Origin: Borborobacter arsenicus
GTDB lineage: Bacteria; Pseudomonadota; Alphaproteobacteria; Rhizobiales; Rhizobiaceae
Length of the DNA stretch: 64,000 nucleotides
Assembly (NCBI RefSeq): GCF_003934165.1
Contig: NZ_ML133513.1
Location: 4,826-68,825, forward strand
Direction: 5' to 3'
Position 1 is the stretch's first letter; each line of letters starts with the position of its first letter. A program made the translations under genes and the position numbers. This document shows positions 41,939 to 50,179 of this stretch, piece after piece. The notes beneath the pieces were generated by a model that was not told the DNA's origin, did no database searches, and was given only the letters and a program-made list of their open reading frames with translations.

Positions 41939-42412
41939 ATGGCTTCTTTGCTGGTACTACTTGGTTTCGGGGTTGCGTCTTTCGCAGCCGGCATCGGCGG
42001 CATCGTTTTCCGACCTGGCCAATGGTACCAGCAGCTGGACAAGCCATCCTGGCGGCCTCCCGACTGGTTGTTTGCCCCGGTCTGGACGCTTCTGTACGCG
42101 ATGATTGCTTTAGCCGGCTGGCTGGTCTGGCGGGAAGCAGGATTTGGAGGCGCGGAGTTGCCGCTATCGGCATATGGCATTCAACTGCTGTTGAATGCAG
42201 CCTGGTCGCCGATCTTTTTCGGCCTTCATCGAATTGGATGGGCTTTGGTCGAGATGGTCCTGTTATGGCTGTCGATCGTCGCGACAATCGTCTTGTTTTA
42301 TCCGATACACCCGGCTGCAGCCGCAGTGCTTGTGCCCTATCTTTGCTGGGTAAGCTTCGCCTTGTTGCTCAACTTCTCAGTCTGGCGGCGTAACAGCGTC
42401 ATCCCATCCTAG
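41939..42412 (+). CDS. TspO/MBR-family membrane protein
   Basis: A 157-residue protein from the ATG at 41939 (GAGG upstream; an in-frame TTG at 41927 exists). Five hydrophobic helices and the family signature P-S-W-R-P-P-D-W-L-F-A-P-V-W-T-L-L-Y (about residues 35-52) are clear. TspO proteins bind tetrapyrroles and cholesterol-like ligands and, in Rhodobacter and Sinorhizobium, modulate oxygen or nutrient-dependent gene expression. It lies outside the FNR-box region. Confidence 0.92.
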   Translation: MASLLVLLGFGVASFAAGIGGIVFRPGQWYQQLDKPSWRPPDWLFAPVWTLLYAMIALAGWLVWREAGFGGAELPLSAYGIQLLLNAAWSPIFFGLHRIGWALVEMVLLWLSIVATIVLFYPIHPAAAAVLVPYLCWVSFALLLNFSVWRRNSVIPS

Positions 42413-42426
42413 GCAGGAGCACGAGC

Positions 42427-42936
42427 TTGTCCGACCGCTGGATAGAAGTAAACGACCGGATGCAGCAGGGCTACCGCTACCGTCTCACAGCGCCTGAGGG
42501 TATCGGCTTGAATCCGGATTTTCACCCTGATCTCACGCCTGAAGCCATGCTCACTCTTGGCGTGTTCGCCGGCAAGTACATGACTGACTGCAAGGACGAG
42601 TTCCCGGAAAGCTGGTTCCGACACGCACGTCTGTCGCCGGGCGGCCGCGATCCCTCACTGAACTATTTCGGCGTTGATGCCAGTCTGCCTCTCAATGTCT
42701 GGCGAGCCAAGGGCTGGATCCATCCAGATGATCCGCGCGGATGGTTCCAATGGTATTGCCGCTATTTCCACGGCCGCAGGTTGGCGGGAGAGGATGAGCG
42801 CCAGATTGGACGATGGAAAGCCATGCGCCGACACGTCGCGCAGGTCAGTCGCTACTGCGAACCGGGTGACAGCTGGTGCCGCCGCCGCCAGCGTCAAGCA
42901 CTTCTGCATTGGGCTTACGATAGCCGTGCGATTTGA
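42427..42936 (+). CDS. Conserved hypothetical protein
   Basis: A 169-residue soluble, Trp- and Arg-rich protein, apparently from a TTG start (AGGAGC about 10 nt upstream). Strongly patterned segments such as GVFAGKYMTDCKDEFPESWF, NYFGVDASLPLNVWRAKGWI and HPDDPRGWFQWYCRYFHGRR look highly conserved. I recall similar sequences in many proteobacteria with no known function. It is 14 nt after tspO and likely co-transcribed. The C-terminus ends RQRQALLHWAYDSRAI. Confidence 0.8.
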   Translation: MSDRWIEVNDRMQQGYRYRLTAPEGIGLNPDFHPDLTPEAMLTLGVFAGKYMTDCKDEFPESWFRHARLSPGGRDPSLNYFGVDASLPLNVWRAKGWIHPDDPRGWFQWYCRYFHGRRLAGEDERQIGRWKAMRRHVAQVSRYCEPGDSWCRRRQRQALLHWAYDSRAI

Positions 42937-43182
42937 ACCAGCTGTGGATAGCTGACCCGTGTTCGGCATTCCGGCTTTCTTTGAGGCCGTCAAAATACTG
43001 CCTGTCGCATTTCACCTGGCAAATCCGGTCACGCGCCGTCTTGTGCAAGCGGGGGAGACGGGCGGAGCGCCAGCGGTGCCTGCCTCCGAAAATCGCCGCG
43101 ACATGATCTCCCGTAAGGCGAGGCTCACCGACGATGAGGAAAAGTGCCGTGGCATCACGCATGCGGGAGGTCGCCATGGTCA
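42937..43182. other. Gene-free interval before the sulfur operon
   Basis: No supported coding sequence. Open frames on either strand lack ribosome-binding sites and recognisable products. Confidence 0.4.
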
Positions 43183-43228
43183 TTAAATAATATCGATTGC
43201 AATTTTTTGCAATCGATATTATTTAATC
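43183..43228. promoter_or_regulatory. Perfect 21-bp AT-rich palindrome: probable BigR/SqrR-type operator
   Basis: Arms 43183-43203 and 43208-43228 are exact reverse complements around TTTT. The AT-rich palindrome is about 85 bp before the persulfide dioxygenase start, the position where BigR-family ArsR repressors bind in related operons. The match to a published BigR box was not checked. Confidence 0.6.
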
Positions 43229-43310
43229 GTTATCGACGCTCTCGCGGGGTTCGCGGCATGGACGCAATTGCCGCGAGCCGAACGAAACGAACCATCAAGG
43301 AGCAATTTCG

Positions 43311-44198
43311 ATGAATGCAGACAGGCCGTTGGTAAAGGGCTTCTTCGATGAGCGCACCTTTTCGATCCAGTATGTCGTAGCCGATCCTGAGACGAAGAAA
43401 TGCGCCATCGTCGATCCGGTCCTGGATTTCGACGAAAAGTCTGGCGCGACCGCAACCAGCAATGCCGATTCCATCCTTGCCTTCGTGGAGGCGCAGGGAT
43501 TTCAGGTCGAATGGATCCTCGACACGCACCCGCATGCCGACCATTTCTCGGCCTCACGCTACCTGAAGGACAGGACCGGCGCACCGACGGCGATCGGCGA
43601 GAAAGTCGTTGATGTCCAGAAGCTCTGGAAGGGCATCTACAACTGGCCCGGTTTTCCTGCCGACGGTTCGCAGTGGGATAAGCTTTTTGCCGACGGCGAG
43701 ACCTTCAAGGTGGGGAACATTCCCGCCAGGGCGCTGTTTTCGCCAGGCCATACGCTCGCGTCCATCACCTATGTGATCGGCGATGCCGCCTTCGTGCATG
43801 ACACGCTGTTCATGCCGGACTCCGGCACGGCGCGGGCGGACTTTCCAGGCGGCAGCGCATCACGGCTTTACAGGTCGATCATGGAGATCCTGGCCCTGTC
43901 GGACGAAACCCGGATCTTCACCGGCCATGACTATCAGCCGGGTGGCCGCGAGCCGCGGTGGGAGTCGACGGTCGCCGAGCAGAAGGCGAAGAACACGCAT
44001 ATGTCCAGGTGTCGGTCGGAGGCCGAGTTCATCAAGCTGCGTGAGGCCCGCGACAAGACCCTGTCGATGCCCAAGCTGATCCTTCACGCACTGCAGGTCA
44101 ACATGAGCGGTGGCCGGCTGCCCGAACCCGAGGCGAATGGCAGACGCTACCTGAAATTCCCGCTCGATACGTTGCACGCCGCATGGGATGACCGATGA
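43311..44198 (+). CDS. blh: Persulfide dioxygenase (ETHE1/Blh-type metallo-beta-lactamase fold)
   Basis: A 295-residue MBL-fold enzyme. It has T-H-P-H-A-D-H (metal site), FSPGHTLASITYV, HDTLFMPDSGTARADFPGGS (bridging Asp) and the final metal-ligand FTGHDYQPGG. The ETHE1 family oxidises glutathione persulfide to sulfite with O2. No rhodanese domain is fused. AAGGAG precedes the ATG. Its stop overlaps the start of the ArsR gene by 4 nt, as in the BigR operon of Agrobacterium and Xylella. Confidence 0.9.
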   Translation: MNADRPLVKGFFDERTFSIQYVVADPETKKCAIVDPVLDFDEKSGATATSNADSILAFVEAQGFQVEWILDTHPHADHFSASRYLKDRTGAPTAIGEKVVDVQKLWKGIYNWPGFPADGSQWDKLFADGETFKVGNIPARALFSPGHTLASITYVIGDAAFVHDTLFMPDSGTARADFPGGSASRLYRSIMEILALSDETRIFTGHDYQPGGREPRWESTVAEQKAKNTHMSRCRSEAEFIKLREARDKTLSMPKLILHALQVNMSGGRLPEPEANGRRYLKFPLDTLHAAWDDR

Positions 44199-44539
44199 AG
44201 CTCGATCTTGCTCCCGACACCACCGAACTCGTCCGGAATGCCGGGGAGGCGGCGGACTTCCTGAAGAAGTTCGCCCATCCTTCGCGGCTGATGATCGTTT
44301 GCGCGCTCGTCGATGGCGAGCGTTCCGTGCGCGATCTGGAGGACACGCTCGGAATCCGGCAGCCCGGCCTGTCCCAGCAGATCGCCGAATTGCGTGAAGC
44401 CGGCTTCATCATCGGCCGCAAGGAATCGAAAAACATGGTCTATCGGCTCGCCGACGGACGGGTGGCGGAGTTCATCTCCCTGATGCACCGGATGTTTTGT
44501 GAACTTCCGAAGAATAACTCCGAAGGTAACGACAAATGA
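44195..44539 (+). CDS. bigR: ArsR-family persulfide sensor (BigR/SqrR-type)
   Basis: A 114-residue winged-helix repressor (RSVRDLEDTLGIRQPGLSQQ is the HTH). Cys36 (MIVCALVD) and Cys102 (HRMFCELP) are 66 residues apart, exactly the spacing of the redox pair in SqrR (41/107) and BigR (42/108), which form a polysulfide bridge with sulfide. No arsenic- or zinc-type metal motif is present. It should repress this operon until persulfides accumulate. Confidence 0.87.
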   Translation: MKLDLAPDTTELVRNAGEAADFLKKFAHPSRLMIVCALVDGERSVRDLEDTLGIRQPGLSQQIAELREAGFIIGRKESKNMVYRLADGRVAEFISLMHRMFCELPKNNSEGNDK

Positions 44540-44964
44540 CAGAGTTCACTCCCTTTGCCTCGCTGGCCGGCGGCATGCTGATCGGCCTCTCCGCCGTATT
44601 GATGATGTTTTGGGAGGGACGCGTTGCCGGCATCTCCGGCATTGCCGGAAGACTCTTGCCTCCCTACCGCGACAAGGCCCTGCCTTCACGCCTCGGCTTC
44701 GTGATCGGCCTGGTGGCTGCTCCGGCCGTGATGATGGTGCTGACCGGCTCTGCTGCCGAGCAGACCGTTTCCTCAAGCATTCCCTTGATGGCCGCCGCTG
44801 GCCTTCTTGTCGGCTTCGGCTCCATCTGGGGCAATGGCTGCACTTCCGGCCACGGCGTATGCGGCCTGTCACGGCTTTCCACGCGCTCCTTCGTGGCGAC
44901 GGGTATTTTCATGTTCACGGCCTTCGTCACCCTGTTCCTCGCCCGCCATGTGATGGGAGGTTGA
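44536..44964 (+). CDS. YeeE/YedE-family sulfur transporter, first half
   Basis: A 142-residue membrane protein with four hydrophobic segments and the conserved GSIWGNGCTSGHGVCGLSRL stretch, whose Cys and His residues handle thiosulfate/persulfide sulfur in YeeE-type transporters. It overlaps bigR by 4 nt and is 4 nt from the second half. Full-length YeeE proteins carry both halves in one chain; here they are split. Confidence 0.87.
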   Translation: MTEFTPFASLAGGMLIGLSAVLMMFWEGRVAGISGIAGRLLPPYRDKALPSRLGFVIGLVAAPAVMMVLTGSAAEQTVSSSIPLMAAAGLLVGFGSIWGNGCTSGHGVCGLSRLSTRSFVATGIFMFTAFVTLFLARHVMGG

Positions 44965-44968
44965 TGCC

Positions 44969-45400
44969 ATGTCTTTCGTCGTCAATGTCGCTCTGGGCCT
45001 GCTCTTTGGAATCGGCCTTGTCGTCTCGGGCATGGCCGACCCGGCCAAGGTGCTCAACTTCCTGGATCTCTTTGGAACTTGGGATCCATCGCTCGCCTTC
45101 GTCATGAGCGGGGCCGTGCTGGTTGCCTTCATCGGCTACCGTCTGGTGTGGGCGCGCGGCCGGCCTGTTGCGAGCGGCGGCTTTCACCTGCCGGCCAGAA
45201 ATGACATCGACACCCGCGTGATTGTCGGTCCCGCTATCTTCGGCATCGGCTGGGGTCTCGGCGGTTTCTGCCCGGGCCCGGCGCTCACCTCGCTCGGCCT
45301 GGGTGCGGCCGGAACTCTCGCATTCGTTCCCGCCATGATGCTCGGCATGTGGGCTGCACGGCTGCTTGCCGAAGCCCGGGCGCAGGCACGATCCGCCTGA
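44969..45400 (+). CDS. YeeE/YedE-family sulfur transporter, second half (DUF6691-type)
   Basis: A 143-residue membrane protein with FGIGLVVSGMADPAKVLNFL, FGIGWGLGGFCPGPALTSLG (conserved Cys) and about four hydrophobic segments. It probably pairs with the preceding protein to move a reduced sulfur species across the inner membrane. The direction is not determined. Confidence 0.87.
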   Translation: MSFVVNVALGLLFGIGLVVSGMADPAKVLNFLDLFGTWDPSLAFVMSGAVLVAFIGYRLVWARGRPVASGGFHLPARNDIDTRVIVGPAIFGIGWGLGGFCPGPALTSLGLGAAGTLAFVPAMMLGMWAARLLAEARAQARSA

Positions 45401-45419
45401 CAACCACAGAGGCGAAGAC

Positions 45420-47141
45420 ATGACGCGGTTGGCCCGCTACCTGCCTATTCTGGACTGGGGGCGCCACTACGGGCGCTCGAACCTGGCCAATGACCTGATT
45501 GCGGCGATCATCGTGACAATCATGCTGATCCCGCAATCCCTCGCCTATGCCATGCTGGCAGGGTTGCCAGCCGAAGTCGGCCTTTACGCCTCGATCCTGC
45601 CTCTGATCGCCTATGCCATCTTCGGCACGAGCCGAACGCTTGCAGTCGGTCCCGTGGCTGTCATTTCCTTGATGACTGCCGTAGCGGTCGGCGAGATTGC
45701 GGCGCAGGGCACGCATTCCAACCTGATCGCGGCCATGTTGCTCGCCCTGATCTCGGGACTGATGCTGGTCTCGATGGGCCTCTTCAGGCTTGGCTTCGTC
45801 GCAAACTTCCTGAGCCGGCCGGTGATCTCCGGCTTTATCACGGCTTCGGGCCTGTTGATTGCTGCCGGACAGGTGAGGCATCTTCTCGGAATCCCAACGG
45901 GCGGTGACACGCTGCCGAAGATATTGGTGGGCCTTGGAGAGAACTTGTCCGCGGGAAATCTGCCTACTTTTTTCGTCGCCGTGGGCGTGCTTGCCTTTCT
46001 CTACTTCGTAAGGCTGAAGCTGAAGGCGCTGCTTCTGCGGTTGGGGGTAAGGCCTCGCCTGGCAGAAATAGCAGTCAAGGCCGGTCCGGTGGTGGCAGTG
46101 GCCACCACGATCCTCGCTGCCAGCGCCTTTCGGCTTGGCGAGGCAGGGGTTGTCCTGGTGGGTGAGATCCCACAGGGACTGCCGGTTCCTGCCCTGCCGA
46201 TCATCGATCTCGACATGGTGCGTGCCCTTGCCGGACCAGCACTTCTCATCAGCTTGATCGGCTTTGTGGAGTCGGTCTCAGTGGCGCAGACGCTTGCTGC
46301 CAAGCGCCGACAGCGCATCATTCCCGATCAGGAGTTGATCGCGTTGGGCGCAGCCAACATCGCATCTGGGCTTTCCTCAGGCTACCCCGTGACCGGGGGC
46401 TTTGCCCGCTCCGTCGTGAATTTCGATGCGGGCGCAGAAACGCCCGCCGCAGGCATTTATACCGCCATTGGTATTGCGCTCGCGACATTGTTCCTGACAC
46501 CGCTTCTGACCAAGCTGCCGCAAGCAACCCTGGCGGCGACGATCATCGTCGCCGTGCTGTCGCTGGTCGACTTTTCTATCATTCGGCGCGTCTGGCGCTA
46601 TTCCAAAGCGGATTTTTCGGCCATGGCGGCAACCATGGTTGGCACGCTCTTTCTTGGCGTTGAGATCGGCGTCGTGATGGGCGTGGGCTTATCGCTGCTC
46701 CTGCATCTCTACCGCACGTCGCGTCCTCATATAGCGGTTGTGGGCCAGGTGCCCGGAACGGAGCATTTTCGAAATGTTGACCGCCATCGGGTGATCATTT
46801 CACCCGAGATCCTGTCCGTTCGGGTCGATGAGAGCCTCTATTTCGCCAACACCCGCTATCTTGAGGACCATATCTCGGAACTGGTGGCCGAATGGACTCA
46901 GTTGAAGCACGTGATCTTGATGTGTTCGGCGGTCAATGCCATTGATGCCTCCGCGCTTGAGAGCCTGGAAGAGATAAATCACCGCCTGCGCGACGCGGGC
47001 ATCTTCATGCACCTGTCAGAAGTGAAGGGACCGGTCATGGACCGCCTGAAGCGCTCCCCCTTCCTGCACAATCTCACCGGGCGGGTTTTCCTGAGTCAAT
47101 ATGAGGCGATTACGGTCCTGACACAGAAATCAAGCGCCTGA
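45420..47141 (+). CDS. SulP-family anion permease with STAS domain
   Basis: A 573-residue SLC26/SulP protein from the ATG at 45420 (AGAGGCG upstream). It has about 11-12 helices, the signature IPQSLAYAMLAGLPAEVGLY near residues 38-57, and a C-terminal STAS domain (about 440-555, including LMCSAVNAIDASALESLEEI). It probably transports sulfate, sulfite or bicarbonate. As the last gene of the blh-bigR operon it may export sulfite or sulfate made by persulfide oxidation; that use is inferred from context. Confidence 0.9.
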   Translation: MTRLARYLPILDWGRHYGRSNLANDLIAAIIVTIMLIPQSLAYAMLAGLPAEVGLYASILPLIAYAIFGTSRTLAVGPVAVISLMTAVAVGEIAAQGTHSNLIAAMLLALISGLMLVSMGLFRLGFVANFLSRPVISGFITASGLLIAAGQVRHLLGIPTGGDTLPKILVGLGENLSAGNLPTFFVAVGVLAFLYFVRLKLKALLLRLGVRPRLAEIAVKAGPVVAVATTILAASAFRLGEAGVVLVGEIPQGLPVPALPIIDLDMVRALAGPALLISLIGFVESVSVAQTLAAKRRQRIIPDQELIALGAANIASGLSSGYPVTGGFARSVVNFDAGAETPAAGIYTAIGIALATLFLTPLLTKLPQATLAATIIVAVLSLVDFSIIRRVWRYSKADFSAMAATMVGTLFLGVEIGVVMGVGLSLLLHLYRTSRPHIAVVGQVPGTEHFRNVDRHRVIISPEILSVRVDESLYFANTRYLEDHISELVAEWTQLKHVILMCSAVNAIDASALESLEEINHRLRDAGIFMHLSEVKGPVMDRLKRSPFLHNLTGRVFLSQYEAITVLTQKSSA

Positions 47142-47263
47142 ATGCTCTTTCCTCAACGACAAGGCATTCCTTGAGTTTATTGGCATCGGCCGTGTTGCTG
47201 AGGCCGGCCTGTAAGGCATTCAGTATCTCGTCCTGCTGAGCGACGTTTTCGGATCTGGTTTCT

Positions 47264-47425
47264 CTAGGCCGTAAACTCATAAAACCACTTGGTGTTTGAT
47301 CGACCTGATGGTTCAAGGCTTCCAAAAAAGGAGCCTTGGAGACGCGTCTCCGCTAGCAACTCACAGACCGGGAATGGGCGATCATATCGCCGCTGCTTCC
47401 GAACAAGCCTCGCGGCGCGCCGCGC
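47264..47425 (+). mobile_element. 5' end of an IS5-family element, degenerate
   Basis: CTAGGCCGTAAACTCAT at 47264-47280 is identical to the right terminal repeat of the IS5 element at 18118-18134 read in reverse, and similarity continues for about 160 bp. The transposase start codon is destroyed (TTGGATGACG has become TTGGAGACG) and an early stop follows, yet LTDREWAIISPLLPNKPRG is still readable. It stops abruptly against the recombinase fragment. Confidence 0.85.
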
Positions 47426-47705
47426 ACGCTGCCGGTGGTTCTGAGCGCCGACAAGGTTGTCCGCTTTCTTGAGGCGGTCCCGAGCCTGAAGACGCGCACG
47501 GCCCTGACGACGGCCTACGCAGCAGGTCTTCGCGCCTTGGAGACGCTCGGGCTGAAGGTCCGCCACATCGACAGCGGCCGCCGCGTCATCCGAGTCGAGC
47601 ACGGCAAGGGCGGCAAAGACCGCACCGTGATGCTGTCCGTGCAGCTTCTGCGTATCCTGCGGGTCTACTGGCGTCTGGCGATGCCGCAGGGCTGGCTGTT
47701 TCCGC
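47426..47705 (+). pseudogene. IS91-associated tyrosine recombinase, internal fragment
   Basis: The forward frame reads LPVVLSADKVVRFLEAVPSL, TTAYAAGLRALETLGLKVRH, RVIRVEHGKGGKDRTVMLS and WRLAMPQGWLFPPQ. This is the core of the small tyrosine integrase that accompanies IS91/ISCR elements, including the first catalytic Arg and the Lys. The N-terminal SAM-like domain and the H-x-x-R and Tyr residues are missing. The later part of the open frame to 47845 is not recombinase. Confidence 0.75.
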
Positions 47706-47869
47706 CGCAAGGTGCGGTTTGCGGCCGCTTTCATTCGAGCATGTGGGGTGGCTCCAGCTCTGCAGCGTTGGTGGCATCGGCGGTCCAGACGTTTGTCGTA
47801 GGTGTCCCGTCGAGACAGTCCCGCCGCCCCGGCTCTTTACGATAACGCACGTCACGATGGAATTTTATA

Positions 47870-47896
47870 TTGACACCAACTAAATACCAGTGGTAT
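47870..47896 (+). promoter_or_regulatory. Probable promoter with overlapping palindromic operator
   Basis: TTGACA at 47870-47875 is a good -35. ATACCAGTGGTAT at 47884-47896 is a perfect 6+1+6 inverted repeat overlapping the expected -10. The ACCA/TGGT form suits a GntR/FCD-type repressor such as the one at 56401. Confidence 0.55.
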
Positions 47897-47947
47897 CCCA
47901 AACGAGAAATAACTTACTTTCAGTGATTTAAAGGGTCGACAGGGTTT

Positions 47948-48469
47948 ATGAGCGTGCGAACATCCACCCAAGTGCCGCAATTGCAAATGCTGCCGGAGCC
48001 GTTGTCCGCAGCAGCATTTGCGCCGTTCGGCGAGGTGCTGGACCCGGATGTGGTTGGTGCGGGTAGCCGCCGGTTCTTCGACAGCTTCCGCATCGTCTCT
48101 CCGCACGCTGAGCCCCGCTGCTGGATATCCAGGTTTCAGCCGGTCATTGAAGGATCGATTTCTGTCGAGGAGTTAGAGGCGCATCCGCACAGCGCCCAGG
48201 TCTTCGTCGCCATGCAGCCATGCCGGTTCCTGATCGTCGTGGCGCAGGCGGATGCTCTGGGGCAGCCCGAAGTCGCCAGTTGCCGGGCCTTTGTCGCTGA
48301 CAGAGCAGGCGGCCTCATCTATCGGTCTGGCGTCTGGCATGCCGGTATGATGGTCCTCGATACTTCCACGAGTTTCTTCGTTGTTCAGGGGCTGGTCGCC
48401 GAAGGCAACGATGTAAAGGCCCAGCTCGCTCGGCCGATAGCGGTCTGTGCTACCGGTCGCGCGCCCTAG
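47948..48469 (+). CDS. Ureidoglycolate lyase-family protein (AllA-like)
   Basis: A 173-residue cupin-fold protein of the AllA family (PEPLSAAAFAPFGEVLDPDV near residues 17-36, LEAHPHSAQVFVAM, and RSGVWHAGMMVLDTS). AllA splits ureidoglycolate into glyoxylate and urea. Paralogues in catabolic clusters may act on related ureido acids. It is first in the cluster, directly behind the palindromic operator. Not enough residues could be checked to claim the AllA reaction. Confidence 0.75.
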   Translation: MSVRTSTQVPQLQMLPEPLSAAAFAPFGEVLDPDVVGAGSRRFFDSFRIVSPHAEPRCWISRFQPVIEGSISVEELEAHPHSAQVFVAMQPCRFLIVVAQADALGQPEVASCRAFVADRAGGLIYRSGVWHAGMMVLDTSTSFFVVQGLVAEGNDVKAQLARPIAVCATGRAP

Positions 48470-48514
48470 GGTGCACCTGTCGTTTGTCAATCACGCTTGG
48501 AGGAGGAAACTAAC

Positions 48515-49381
48515 GTGAGACGTGCTAAATATTTTCGAAGAACGTTAGTCGGCATAGCGCTCTATGCCGCGATGGTCCCCGCCGTTTTGGCGCAGGACAG
48601 CAAGGTCAAGAGTGGCGAGCCGTTGGTGGTCGGCACTAATTTCGGCTTGGCGCCCTGGATCATGCAGGGTCCATCCGGGCCGGAAGGTTTCGCGGTCGAC
48701 GTGACCACCGAAATCGCCAAACGGTTGGGGCGACCCGGCTTCGAGATTCTCGACATCAATTTTTCTGGCCTGTTTGCCGCGTTGTTCGGCGGGCGGATTG
48801 AGTTTACCAATACGCTTCTCAACATCACCGAAGAGCGGTCCACCCAGATGCTCTACACCGAGCCGCTTCTGGCGACCGGGCGTGGATTTGTGGTGCGGGC
48901 CGGCGACGTTCTCGATAATTTCGAGGAGCTGTCGGGCAAGGTGGTTGCGGTTAATCGCGGCACGATCGACGATTCCTGGGCTGGGGACAACGCCGAGAAA
49001 TATGGTTTTACCGTCGAGCGCTACGACTCTTTCCCCGACGCTGTTCAAGCGGTGATAACCGGGCGTGCCTTCGTGGCGATCAACGAAATTCCCACCACCG
49101 TCTATGCCGCCTCCAAGAACAGCGCCATCGAGGTGGCCCATAAGGACTATTCTGGCCGTAACTTCGCCTTCGCGTTCCGCAACGATGACGTGCAATTCCG
49201 TAACCAGGTGGAAGAAATCATCGAGTGCCTGAAGCTTAATGGAACGCTGCACGACCTGCACACCAAATGGTATGGCTCGCCGCCAACGCCCGGCTCGGCC
49301 ATGGACGTGGTGTATTTCGGCTTTGGCCCTCCGGGCTTTGTCGGTCACGCGCCCACCGCGCACGTTCCGGCGTGCGACTGA
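48515..49381 (+). CDS. ABC transporter periplasmic solute-binding protein (family 3)
   Basis: A 288-residue protein from a GTG at 48515 (GGAGGAAA upstream). The signal peptide ends around A-V-L-A (about residue 26), followed by the SBP_bac_3 fold (PLVVGTNFGLAPWIMQ, GFAVDVTTEIAKRLGRPGFE, FTNTLLNITEERS, GKVVAVNRGTIDDSW). Family 3 proteins bind amino acids or similar zwitterions. The C-terminus after KWYG runs ~28 residues longer than usual. It feeds the permeases encoded next. Confidence 0.87.
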   Translation: MRRAKYFRRTLVGIALYAAMVPAVLAQDSKVKSGEPLVVGTNFGLAPWIMQGPSGPEGFAVDVTTEIAKRLGRPGFEILDINFSGLFAALFGGRIEFTNTLLNITEERSTQMLYTEPLLATGRGFVVRAGDVLDNFEELSGKVVAVNRGTIDDSWAGDNAEKYGFTVERYDSFPDAVQAVITGRAFVAINEIPTTVYAASKNSAIEVAHKDYSGRNFAFAFRNDDVQFRNQVEEIIECLKLNGTLHDLHTKWYGSPPTPGSAMDVVYFGFGPPGFVGHAPTAHVPACD

Positions 49382-49498
49382 TGGTGGCGGCTGATCCGTC
49401 ATGTGCGGTTTCGGCCGCGCCGTAAGCGAAGCGGGTCGGGTGTCTGGAATGAGGCGCCCGCCCGCCCGACTGGCGGCCGAATGCGAGGAGTAGGTAGC

Positions 49499-50176
49499 TT
49501 GGGTGCAATCGAAGAGATTTTCTTCAATGGCGAGGTTATCGGCCGTTACTGGGGTGAAATCGTTCAAGGCCTGATGCTCACAGCAGAAGTGTCACTGCTG
49601 ACCGTGGTGTTGGGCATAATGGGCGGGCTGCTGCTTGCGGTGCTTAAATGCTTTTCCAATGTGGTAGTCGATGTCATCTTTGCCGTATTCATCGACGTGT
49701 TCCGCACGATCCCGATCCTGGTAATCCTGTTTCTCGTCTATTTCGCCTTGCCCTACGCCGGGTTGCGGCTGTCGCCGCTGGTGACGACGGTTGCCACGCT
49801 GAGCCTCGTACTGACGGCATATTCAGCCGAAACGTTCTGGGTGGCCATCCAGGCAATCCCACGCGGGCAGACCGATGCGGCACGAGCGCTCAACATCGGC
49901 GCCTGGTCGACCATCGCCTTCATCATTCTGCCGCAAGCTATCAGGCTGTCTATTCCGCTTCTCTGTAATCGCGCCATCGCCATTACCAAGGGTACGGCAC
50001 TTGGCGCGGCGGTGGCGTTGCCCGAACTGCTCGGCAGCGCGCAGAGCGCGATGTCGATTGCGGCCAATCCAAGCCCGCTGACCTTGGCGGCAGGGCTGTA
50101 TGTCCTCTTCTTCATTCCGCTGGTCTTGCTAAGCCGCTGGCTCGAGCGTCGATCCACCCGCGAACGGAGAGCCTAA
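49499..50176 (+). CDS. Polar-amino-acid-type ABC permease
   Basis: A HisM/GlnP-type permease of 225 residues if it starts at the TTG at 49499 (GAGGAG 8 nt upstream); an ATG at 49481 and a longer frame to 49403 are alternatives. About five helices, with the ABC-interaction (EAA) loop around SAETFWVAIQAIPRGQTDAARALNIG. The stop is 3 nt before the second permease, so they act as a heterodimer. Confidence 0.87.
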   Translation: MGAIEEIFFNGEVIGRYWGEIVQGLMLTAEVSLLTVVLGIMGGLLLAVLKCFSNVVVDVIFAVFIDVFRTIPILVILFLVYFALPYAGLRLSPLVTTVATLSLVLTAYSAETFWVAIQAIPRGQTDAARALNIGAWSTIAFIILPQAIRLSIPLLCNRAIAITKGTALGAAVALPELLGSAQSAMSIAANPSPLTLAAGLYVLFFIPLVLLSRWLERRSTRERRA

Positions 50177-50179
50177 GTC

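Noticed and set aside
47264-47734. 156-codon reverse frame over the IS5/recombinase junction
   Set aside because: It spans two unrelated mobile-element fragments read on the wrong strand.
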